NCBI GenBank assembly: GCA_009746045.1
Contig: RPFO01000154.1
Span: 1,045,667-1,109,666, forward strand
DNA length: 64,000 nt
Source: Mesostigma viride
Taxonomy: Eukaryota > Streptophyta > Mesostigmatophyceae > Mesostigmatales > Mesostigmataceae
Direction: 5' to 3'
Part shown: piece by piece, positions 1 to 11,000 of the stretch
How the letters are laid out: every line of letters starts with the position of its first letter
How positions within the stretch are numbered: position 1 is the first letter of the stretch
Program-made: the position numbers and the translations under genes
Notes under the pieces: generated by a model
What the model saw: the letters and a program-made list of their open reading frames with translations, nothing else
Told to the model about the DNA's origin: nothing
Database searches by the model: none

Positions 1-1290
1 TCATTCTCGGGTGTGGGCGGTCAGTAATGGTCGCCGACGGATCGCTGGTTCGCGAATCGCAAGCTGTATCGGTTCCCCGAGCGAGAGATATCGAGGTTGT
101 TGGAAGATTGCGGGGCACACCTGTGCGTGTTGGACCTGTCTGCCTGCAGACTGAGAGCAGTGTGACCTATGAAATTGCAGGGACTGGACGATTGCAGCTA
201 AGTGCCTGCGTTTGCAGGAGCCGCTGGTGGTGAGGGATTGCCCCGTGACGGTTGAGGGAATGCGGGTCATCATAAGTGGGTGCAAGGAGCTGCGGCACCT
301 AGATGTACGATCAACGAGTGTGGCACAGGAGGGCATAGGCACGTGACTGGGTCACGTGGGTGCCAATACAGAGTAAAGGAGCCTTCAATAGGAGGGCATG
401 CGCCAGTTGAATCGGAGAAAGGTCACGTTGCAGAGTGGAACAGGCCACAGGTGGGATCAATATGAGGGTTTTTTTGGATATATTGAATTTTTTTCTGTTT
501 TCCAAGCCGGAGAGGGTCACGAAGGGCTCTTCCTTATTGATCGACGATGAGTGATGCTTGAGGAAAGATCCGCATATTCTTCCCATTTGTGTCTTCCATA
601 TTCGCAAGTGGTGTTGCATGCATTGTGTGCATGCATGCACATGTGTAGATTGTTCCCAAATTCATATTTTAGACGAGCTGCCTCTTGGGTGCAGCTGTAT
701 CGTCTTCTTGTTTTTTATGTCGAAAGGCCTGCGCACGAATGCAAGCTTGAATGTACGTTGGTTGCATACTTCATAAAAGCAAAGAGTTGGTCAAGTGTGG
801 TTGCCTTAGTACCTCCATGTACCTCATCGTTGTCAATAATTAATAAATATGGGAACCATAATTAGTTAACCTACAAAGTTTCTCACGATCATCCTTTTCT
901 CTGCCGACTGCCGCGTGCAGCATGTACCAGCCTCTCGACCTATTTTTTCGCTAGCAATCATCCAGGCCGACCACATTGCTTCCTATGCCCAAGCAAGCTG
1001 ACCCCATAGGCTTGGGGTCACCCTGGTGAAACGTAGGCCCCTCTGCATGCATAGGCTGGACGTAGCTTTCACAAACCATGACAATGACTCTCTGTACACA
1101 TAGTTCTTCATCGTCAAAGTTTCTTCCTCTAATCTGCGACGTACCCTTAAGACCATTCCATGTGTCTGTGTTCACCATTCCGCGGTCCTGCCAACAATTA
1201 TTACATATAGCAGGTGCAGAGGGGGGAGTTCACGAAGCATCATCGGCCCACCGTGTTATCGATCGATGGCATACATGACACGTTTCAACC
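1..1290. other. 3' flank of FAN1, no gene recognised
   Basis: I see no convincing coding exon here. Short open frames exist on both strands but none has a recognisable domain or good splice sites. On the minus strand a TGTAA lies near position 1205, about 85 bases after the FAN1 stop, at the distance expected for a green-algal poly(A) signal. Confidence 0.5.
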
Positions 1291-1839
1291 TCAGATCATG
1301 ACATCATCGTCCGCCAAGGAGACATCAGCATGGCTCCCCTCCTTCAACAAATGCTCCTCCTCCACCACCTTGAGCACCTCCACCTTGATGCCCATCTCCA
1401 TCTCCAGCACGCGCAGCCAACAGCGCTGCTGCTCCGAAAGCCTGTCCCGTGGGCCCTTCACCTCCACCAGCTTCATCTCCCCCTCCAGCTCGTCCAGGGG
1501 TGCCCGATGCAGCACATCCCTTCCACTAATTCTGGCGCCCGCGTCACCAAATGCGTCACCAGCGTGCGATTTACCAGCCCACTCAGCGCGTCCGTGTCCA
1601 AACTTGTCACCGTGACCCTCTATTTTCTCTTCGTCTCTCTTCTCCTTGGCACGCACCCGCCAGAGCAACAGATCGGGCATGCCCCCCCGCCACTCCTGGT
1701 AGTCCACAGCTAGCAGCCGGCACAGGGAGGCAAGGGCTGGCCCCCCCGCACAGGTGGCGATGATCTGGAGCTCGCGCAGGCTGTGTCGGTCCCACGAGAC
1801 GCCGACGCAGAGTGTGCCGTAGTGGGCATCCCACGCGGC
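1291..1839 (-). other. FAN1: FAN1 last exon, VRR-NUC catalytic domain
   Basis: Exon 7 runs from 1839 down to the stop at 1291 after a CAACAG acceptor. It holds the whole PD-(D/E)xK core: GGMPDLLLW, then VEVKGPRDRLSEQQ about 70 residues later. The spacing is stretched by a charged, Gly-rich insert between the two halves. The catalytic Asp, Glu and Lys are all present, so the nuclease should be active. Confidence 0.92.
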
Positions 1840-2525
1840 CTGTTGCAAATGACACCGTGATATGGGCCGATACGGTTTAGTAAGTACTGACGTCGTATGG
1901 GCCAGGCAGCTGTAGGGGTTGAACTTTAGAGGTTCCTTTACTTAGTAATGGCACCCACGTGACGCCATCCATTATATTGATTGTAGCGTTGATGGTTAGG
2001 GAAGGTTGTAGTGACTGTAGCCTTGATGGTCAGGGAAGGTTACAGTGATTGTAGCCTTGATGGCCAGGGAAGGTTACAGTGATTGTAGCGTTGATGGTTA
2101 GGGAAGGTTATAGTGATTTGATGAGGCAGAGCTGACATGGGCATTAGTTAGACTGGCTGCCGTGCTGTCCGATGCCTCGGCTGGCAGAATTCAAGTGGTG
2201 GGAGACCGCGTGGACACCATACCATGGGCTAAAAAAGCTCGGTAATTATACTTAATTAATTGATTAATTAATAAGCACGTAACGGTAATTATACATCCCA
2301 GGCGATCCCCCCCAAAACGACCACAAACCACATAGTGACGAACCGACTTGAACGCGTGTCAAGCCATAAATGTACATCGACACAAAGTGCATGCATCCAG
2401 CGCCTGATAGTACACATGCCAAGGCCAAACGCTCAAGTCCAAGTTCCTTTCACGAACCCCATGTCAAGTAAACTTAACGATTCGGCCACACAGACACACA
2501 CGCGCACACACACACACAAACACAC

Positions 2526-2563
<38 letters not shown>

Positions 2564-4982
2564 CACGAAGCCGCGCTCACCCACCCACCTGCAGCATGCG
2601 TGGGGCCTCCCCCGCGCGCACTGCGGCGAGGATCCCTTCAATCTCCCCGGCACGCGCGGCATAAAACGCCCCACCGCAGCGCAGGTCCAGCGGCGCCACC
2701 TGGTACGGATGCCGGAAGACATCCGCCACGTCCGCAAACATTGCGTTCCACAGCAGCAGGCCAAACATCGTCTGGAACGAGCCGCCTTCGTCGTGGACGC
2801 CCTGCCAGGCGCCGCCCTGGGCGCTCGCATAGTACTGCAGCGCCAGCTCCTCCACGGACACAACTTGGTCGTCGTACCCGTAGAACCGGCTCTTCACGCC
2901 CACCTCGCGGTTATTCGGGCGCCCCCTGATGGTCACAATGGGCACCGGGGCGAAGCTCTGGAGGACAGCATCGGCGTAGGGCGCGCGCCTCCAGCGGCGG
3001 GGTGGCTTGGCGAGACGCTGGGTGGTCCGACAGAGAGGTCGGGGAGGGAGGGAGAGGGAGATATAGGCATGAGGGGCGATGAGGCAAAGGACAATATTGG
3101 CGGCAGATGTTAGCATTTGGGACAAATGTCATCAGGGTGGCAGGTGTTATTGTAATTATTGGTGGCGAATGTTAATATTCAGGGAAAACATTCTTATTGG
3201 TGGCAAGTGCTTTTAATTATTAATATTTTTACTATTCGAACAAGTACGCTGTGATTGCTGTTGTTGAAGGACAAGCACAGGTTGGGGTGTGATGCGTGCG
3301 GATGGACTGAATGGTTGCAACTGGGAACATGCATAAGGACATAGCATGGAAGCGAAAGGGGCAGATGGGCATACAGATCCCAACTTATCCTCCGCATGTT
3401 GAAGGCACGCAGGGATTAGCCTGACTGTCACATCTAGGAAGGAGAGGTGCGATGACAGAAACACGCAAGGGAGCGGGTCGAACTAAGCTTCGAGAGTGCA
3501 ACCCACCACTCAAGGGATCGGATTTCACCGTTCTCACTAGAACAAGGCTTCCTCACCACCGCGCGTCGTTGCAGCGCCAACAAGTCGCAACCCTTGATGC
3601 CTGCCCGCAGCCGCCGCTCGACCATGCCCCGACAGCTCGATAGCGCCCCCCCCGCAAGCTCCAGATCCCCCCCCCCAGGTTGATCGCCGCCTCCGCGACC
3701 GCCAGGGACTCCTCCTTGCGCCCCAGGTGCTCCAGGTCGACGCTCAGCCGCAGCCACCACTGGCCCGCGCGCCGGCGGGTGATGGAATTAAGACCGCTCT
3801 CGAGCAGCCGGCGCAGCAGCGCTGCTGCGTCGGCGAAACGCTTGAGCTTCTCCAGGGCGGACACGCCGACGGTGGCCGCGGTCGCCAGCACATACTCGGC
3901 AGTGAAGGCGTCGAGGAACGCAGAGGCACCCTCGGGGGATGGCGGCATAACGACAGAGGCGGAGGGTTGTGACATGTGGTGGGATGACGGCAGCATGGCA
4001 GCGCAGGCTGATGGCAACCCGGGCGTTGTTGGGGTGGTCTCCAATGCCTTTACCCCTAAGCATGCTCGGTTGTCATACCCTGTGCAAGCTGAGGATGCCC
4101 CCCTCTCTGGGACGCTTGTGCTGGGGGATGCTGGGGGGCCATCCGAGGCCATGCCCGTACAAGTGGGGAGTCCCATCATGGCTGTGGGGGGGATGCCAGC
4201 AGAAACAGCGCATTGTGCCGCACGCTGTCTCTTGCGCCGGGCCACCAGGTCGTCGAGGCGGGGCATCACGCGCGACTCGACCGCTTCGGCGATGGCCTCC
4301 AAGTCGTTGTCAACCATGAGGGCTTCCACTTGCTGGGCCAGCTCGAGCGCCTGGGAGATAGAGGTAAGGGGGAAAGGCCCAGGGCCGCAGTTGAGTAGGA
4401 TATGACGTGTGGGCACAGGTAGAGGACAGGAAGAAAAGGATAGAGCAAAGAAAGGGGAATGAGAACGGTAAGGGGAGCTCCAAGGGGAGGGCGAGAGCAG
4501 GACGAGAGGATGGCATGAGGATGGTGAGGGAAAAGCTTGCAACAGGGAGGGCACTAATATGGGAACGGGGCAGGAGGGAAAGGGAGGGAGGCATATAGGG
4601 GCACAGCGAAGGAGGGAGAGGGAAGCCAATGGGAAAAAGAGGGAGGGCAAGGAGAACAAGTTGGGGCAAAGGGAAGGCAGGGAAATGGTAATCCTAAGCA
4701 AAACATGGATAAGGTAGAGATATCGCGATGTCGGTGCAGCAACATGTCCAGTCCTTGTGGGGAACAGCAAGTCATTTCCTTGCTCTAAGCCGAGACTGCA
4801 GCTAATGAAGGACGGCAACACTGCAGGGTATCCCCATGACTGGTAGACAGGGTACCAGAGCCACAATGTGGCTCCTTATGTGCGCGCTTAAACTTTGGTT
4901 ACCAGCGAGTGATAATATCGTGCGGAACCTTAGGAGCCGAGTGGCGAAAGGCCTCCGCACAGTATCAACCGAGCTTCCTTGG

Positions 4983-5055
<73 letters not shown>

Positions 5056-8000
5056 GCACACAGGATGGCGACCCTCGCACCTTGTAACAGCTGTCCCTCA
5101 TCCCTGGTCCCTCACCCCTTGTCCCTCACCTTTTCACCAAGCGGCCACGCACCCACATACTCTGGCACGCACCGCAGAGGCCGCGTCACATCGTCACACT
5201 CCCCACACTCCCCATGTACTTGGGACCGTCACATGGCCTCTGTTTTGGCCCTGTATTCCAGGACTCCCCACCTTGGCCTTCCAACGTCAAGGCCTACAGC
5301 AGCCAGCCTGGTTGCCCCTACCGCCTCTCCTACTGCCTCTCCCCTTCTCACCCCCCCACTCCCCATCTGCTCTCGCTCAGCACTGCCACCCCTTCCTCAT
5401 ACTCCCCTTTCGTTACTTACTCATCCTCCATATACTACGCATCCCCATCCCAGTTGAGGCCAGAGCGCACATTGACTACTGCCCCCGCTAACCCTTTCTT
5501 ACCGTACTCCACACACTTCGCTTCTCCAGCAACGCACTACATAGTACCACATAGCTACTGCCCCCCCCCCACTTTCACTCCACGTGTTCCCTTTCTATCC
5601 ACCGCAAATAGCTACATACGAATAGGGGTCGCACACAGCTGCCGCCCGTGACTCCCTTCTCCAGCCAGAGCCATAGCATGCATGACTGTACCGCCCCCTC
5701 CACACACACCTTCTCAAACTCGGCTAGCTCCTCCCGGCTCCCATGCACCGGCCGCGTGCGCAGGACCCGATACCTGGGGTACCGCCGCAGGCCCAGCTTG
5801 ACCAGCGGGAACACGGCCAACTGCTGCCGAATGTCACCCTCCTCGGCGCAGAAATAGAGCCGCTGCGCCCGACGGACCATCGCCGCCGCCTCATGGGGGA
5901 TGCACACGCACGCTCCCGCGAGGGCGCCCCAGGCCTTTTCCACCCTGCGACTCGCTGACCAGGAGGGACCACCTTGCCTGCCGTGATCCGAGCAACCATC
6001 TTGCCCAGTATCCATCGGCCCGTTCTCGTCACCCTGGTGGTCATCAGAGGAGTCACCCGAGCGGCGTGCCTTTCGAAACAAAGGGAAAAGAGATGGGGCG
6101 CTGCCCTGGGCAGAGGCAGGGCCGTGTGCAGCATCATGACCATGTGCAGAGGGAATACCCCCTGACGAGCCAAAGCAATGTGCAGAGGCAAATCCATTCC
6201 CAGTGCCGAGACCATTTGGAACCGCTGCAGCCTTTGCAGCGCCAAGACCGTTCGCAGCGCCCACATTGGATGGCTTTCTAAAGCCCTGGCCTAAAAAATC
6301 GCCCCCCCCCCAAGATGGGTCCGCCCCCTCTCCCTCTCCCGTCACCCCTCTCACTGACATTGCCCCACCCCTGCAAGCCTGCTTGCTCTCGCTCCCTCCG
6401 CCTTTGCCGGTCCGACCCCCCACGCCAGCGACGACGTCCCCTGCCCCCTCCTTCACGCAGCAGGATCGCGCCACCTGGCAGATGGCGTGAATCAACGCTT
6501 CCTTTCCCATGGCCGCAGCGAGGCGAGGCCGTGACGCCCCTGCCCCTGCTGCTGGACTTCTTCTGGTGCCTGCTTCATCCGTGGTCGTGCTTCGGCCAGG
6601 CTCACTCTCCATCCCTTCCCTGCCCTCACTGCCCATCCCTGCCAAGGCCGTGTAGCTCCCGCTGCTGCCCGTGGCCCTGCTGCTGCCGCCGTGGCCACCT
6701 CTGCCGCTGGTCACGCTGCTAGCTCGGCCGCTGCCGTTACCACCACCCGCTTTCCCGCTACTGCCGCCGCTCGCAGGGGGGGAGACGTGAGCATGATTAC
6801 GGCGCTGCTTGGCGGTGCCGCCGTGCGCGCGCATTTGCCCCGCGGCTGCCAGTATTGAGCGCAGGTCATCCACGCCCAGTAAGGCCAGCCGCTCCGGGAG
6901 CGTCTCGGCCAGTGCCCTGCCCGAGAGCTGCCAGGGAGGAGGTGCGCGGTCATCCCCGTTGTTCACCAGGCGGTGGCGCAGAGCGATGGCGTCCGGCACG
7001 TCACGGGTGCCTGACACATGCGGCGCACCGCATGTGGCGTTGGCGGGAGTGGTGCTATCCATTGTATTGGTGGTTTGAGTGGTGTTGTTAGTAGTTGTGG
7101 CATTGCTGGTATGCATGCTATCGTCTGGCACATGCGGCGCATCGCCGGTGCTGATGGACGCATCCGGCAGACTCCCTAGGGTATCAATATCATCCAAGGG
7201 GTCCCCGGCCGACAGAAGAAGGCCCGCACGGCACAGGCAGCGGATCGCACGCAACAAGCCTTGCGGTCCCTCGGGCCCATTCCCTTCACCCGCACGGCCA
7301 CTGACGGCGGTTCCGTCGTGGCTGACAAAAGGCCCCCCATGGTCACTCTTGGCCATGGGGCCTTTGCCAGCAGCACTGTAAAGCTCTGGTCGCGTGGCCG
7401 TAGCCCCAGGTACCCGTGCAGCGACCACGGTAGACGTGCTGAGATGGTTGGCCACACGTGCCGAGACAGGCCTGCCCGGTCCCTCGTCACAGTCATCCCT
7501 TGACTGGTCCGCTGCTGCCAACGCGACCGCTCCTCCGGTCGCTAATGCTGGCAACTCCACCGCGGCCACTGCCTCGAAACCCCCAGGCTGTCGCTGTGTT
7601 TGCGGCTCTGCCTTGTCCTCATCAACCGGGCACGGTGGCATCCCTGCCGTGTCCTCCTGCTGCGGCCGTGCCTGACCTGCCATCTCCTCCTGGCCCTGAT
7701 CATGTGAAACTGCTGGCATCGGTGACTTTGGCTCCTGCTGCGTCGGCGGTTCGTTGCCATAGCGGGAGACCAGGTCCGACACGCTGAACCAGGGACCCTT
7801 GCGCAGTGCCAGGCGCCAGAACAAGAGCACCGCCGCCTGGGGCAAAGGGGCCACCTCGGGCAGGGGGGAGGGTTTGAACCGCGGGGAGTTAGAGCTGAGG
7901 AATTCCGCCCTCTCGGGAAGCCTAGAAGCTTCCAACGACAGGGCAGGACCGAGCGTGACGTCTCTGGAAGGGGCAAGGGCAGTGACAAGTTTGGAAGTTG

Positions 8001-11000
8001 CGCCCTCTGGTTGTTGGTTGCCACCCGCCCCACCCTTGGCTGACCAGCCACCGTCCGCACTGGCTGTCCAGTCGCCAAGAGCACCCCTTGATGGCTCCCC
8101 AACATGTGACCCCGGGAGGCCCAGCTCTGCACGTGCTTGAGATGTGTCCCCTCGTCCCACCCGTACCTTCTCCTCCTCCCATACGTTTGTGCCACTTGAC
8201 CCCGATCGCGCCTGTGACCTGCCCCCTCGCCCCACCTGCCCCTTTTCCCCTTCCCTTTCCCCCACCCCCCCCTTGTCAACCACGCCTTGTCCCACCTGCC
8301 CCCTCGCCCACTCCTCCCATTGGTCCACCAGCCCCGTCTCCCACTCCTCCCCCGCCAGCTGTCGCAGCCAGCGGTGCTCCCTGGCGTCCCACAGGTGCTT
8401 GTCGTGGATCGCCACGTGCGCCAGCATCTGCCGCCACTCACGCAGGCCCCAATGGCCGGCGGCCTCCCCCTCACCCGAGGAGCAACCTTCCAGGTGGGTG
8501 CTCAGGTCGCCCAGGGCGAACGCCACCAGATTGTGCCACTGCGCCTCTATTTGCGCGGTGGATGTGGCGACCGGGCAGCCAGAGGACTGCGAGACGATTT
8601 GTGGGAGCGAGCTGGCTGACTGAGCTGGCTTACGACCGAGCTGGCGCTCGGCGGTGCTCCCATCTTCATGCCGGCTGGGCTCATCCGACGTCTCAACGCC
8701 TGTATCAGGAACGAGTGCGGGAGTTTCAGTGCCAGGAACGAGTGCGCGAGTTCCACCTTGGCGGTCCACCGCATGCCCGTCTTGGAAGCCACCAACATCC
8801 ATCATGGCAGCACCATCGCCGTTGCCTTCAGGTGGTGACGATGCAGCAGTCAAGCCGCCAGTGGTCACCAGCTCATCAGGCGCTAGGCTCGATGATGGTG
8901 GGGCTTCTCTTATCGCGGCTTCGCCGCATGATGGGGCCAGGGGAGTGGCGGCGGCGCTCGTTGCGGTCGCAGAAGCTAGCAGGCGGATCTGAACGGGGCC
9001 TCTTGGGGGCGCATCGGTGATCGTTCCCTGAACGCGCCATGTGGCACGCGGGTGGGGCAGGCAACGATCGCCCAAGCACAATGGAGGCCAGAATCAGTTC
9101 CTTTCCTGTCTCACCTGAGGGGTAATGCTAGCTAGATAACAAGCACCCAGAAAGCCCCGTTTCATCTAGATGATGACTGACGGGATGCAATTGCCCGTGT
9201 GTAGGAAGTCATGTTTTAGTCCGCTCAAGCCCGGAACGCAAAAATAGTTGGCTTAGGGCACCCACACACAGGTGTTGGCCTGCATCAAGGTGCGCAGATC
9301 GCAACAAAACTTAACCGAGAGCGACGCGGGAGGCCTGCACGATGTGATGCCGCAATATCATGTTGCCGTGCAATGCCGTGCTGATGCAGCGCTCATTCTG
9401 ACACACATCACTCCTTGCCGTGCTGATTCTGAGACGCATCGCTCATTGCCGGGCTGATGCTGAAACACATCGCTCATTGCAGGGCTGAAGCTGAAACGCA
9501 TGGCTCATTGCCGTGCTGATGCTGAAACACCCCCATACCTGCATGCGCACGATAGCAGCCGAGTCCATCATAGGTGCGAGCCGCGCGGCAATTGTAGCAG
9601 GGAGATGCCCCACAGGGACAAGTCGGGGGCACCTGGCAGCCAGCGGGCAACCGGGGCTGGAAGCTCCTTCCGGGCTGGGGGCCTCAGCGGGGGTGTCCCA
9701 GCAACAGGCCGCTGCTGCGGGGCATGCGGCGGGTTCTCCGGGTAGCAGGATCTGATGGGCGGCGGGAGCGGGGGGGGGGGGGGGGGGAGGTGGACGGGTT
9801 GACGATGAATTGAAAAAGTCCATGAAGACGAGTAATCCATAGGATTCTCTTGCTAGCCGCTCAAGGGAGTAGGCAGTGCCTGCAGGAAGTTATGACGTGA
9901 AAAGTGCGACCAGCGAGGATTCAAGCAGCTAAAGCACAAGAAAAGATAACAACAGCAAATGCTACAAAAGGTGGCGTCAATTGTCAAACAGCTTGCATCC
10001 GCACAACACCAATTAAATGCCACCCCATTCGCCCGCGCCTCGTGCCAAATGGTTTTCCTTGTTTTTGATGGTGACGCCCGTGAGAACCCCATGCTCATTC
10101 AACTGCTACCTCACACATCACAAACGAACCCATGCATTGCGCACCCTTTCGCCGCCTTACCCACTTAACCTTAACCTTTCGGGGTTAATGCTCCGTGACT
10201 CCCCAACGGGAGCACGAGTCAAATTAATTAATTAATTAATTAATTTCGCCGCCTTACCCACTGGCATCACCGAAACCGGACCAGTAACCGGACTAACCAA
10301 ACCAGACTGTTGTCTGTCAATAGGTAGCACTGCTCGAGCTACCATGGTCCGGATTCTCCCGATTTCTGGCCTGCGCTGGTTGTCTCCTTGATACTACTAC
10401 AGCTATAGCAGGATTACCATAACTTTGACTTAAATTCAATCAGATAGCTGTGCCCCTACCCACCTTCTATCACAGGGCTATGGCCCTACCCGCCATTTAC
10501 CGCAGGGCGGAACGGCTACCCACCTGAACCGCGTTTCTGTCACGCTCATTCCCCGGCTCTCGCCGCGCCACCACGGTCACCCCAACCGCCACACGCTCCC
10601 TTGCCACCCTGACCGGCGCCTGGGCGACACGCAGCGCATCCCCTTCCTCTTCCCCATCGTCCCCTCCCGCAGCTGTGGCCACCCTTTTTCTCTTTCCGCC
10701 CTTGCCGCCATTTTCGGCCCTTCCGCCCTTTTCGCTGTTTTCAAGCTTCAAAACCTTGTCGTTCTTTCCAAGCTTCAGGCCCTTCTCGGTCTTGTCGCCC
10801 TTGTCGCCATTTTTGCCCTTCTCGCTCTGTACGCTCTTGACGCCCTTCGTCAGAGGGGCCACGTAGTGACGGACGCCAGCGATGCGGGTGACGAGTGCGG
10901 GCGCCAGCACAAAAGCTGGCCCGCTAGCAGCAGACGGGCGCTGCCTGCCGTGAGGACCGGCATGTATACCGGCATGTATCTCGATCCTTTGGCGGACCTC

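Noticed and set aside
7998-9020. Large plus-strand frames opposite FAN1 exon 4
   Set aside because: Pro/Ser/Arg-rich shadows of a GC-rich coding exon; the minus strand carries conserved FAN1 motifs and phased splice sites.
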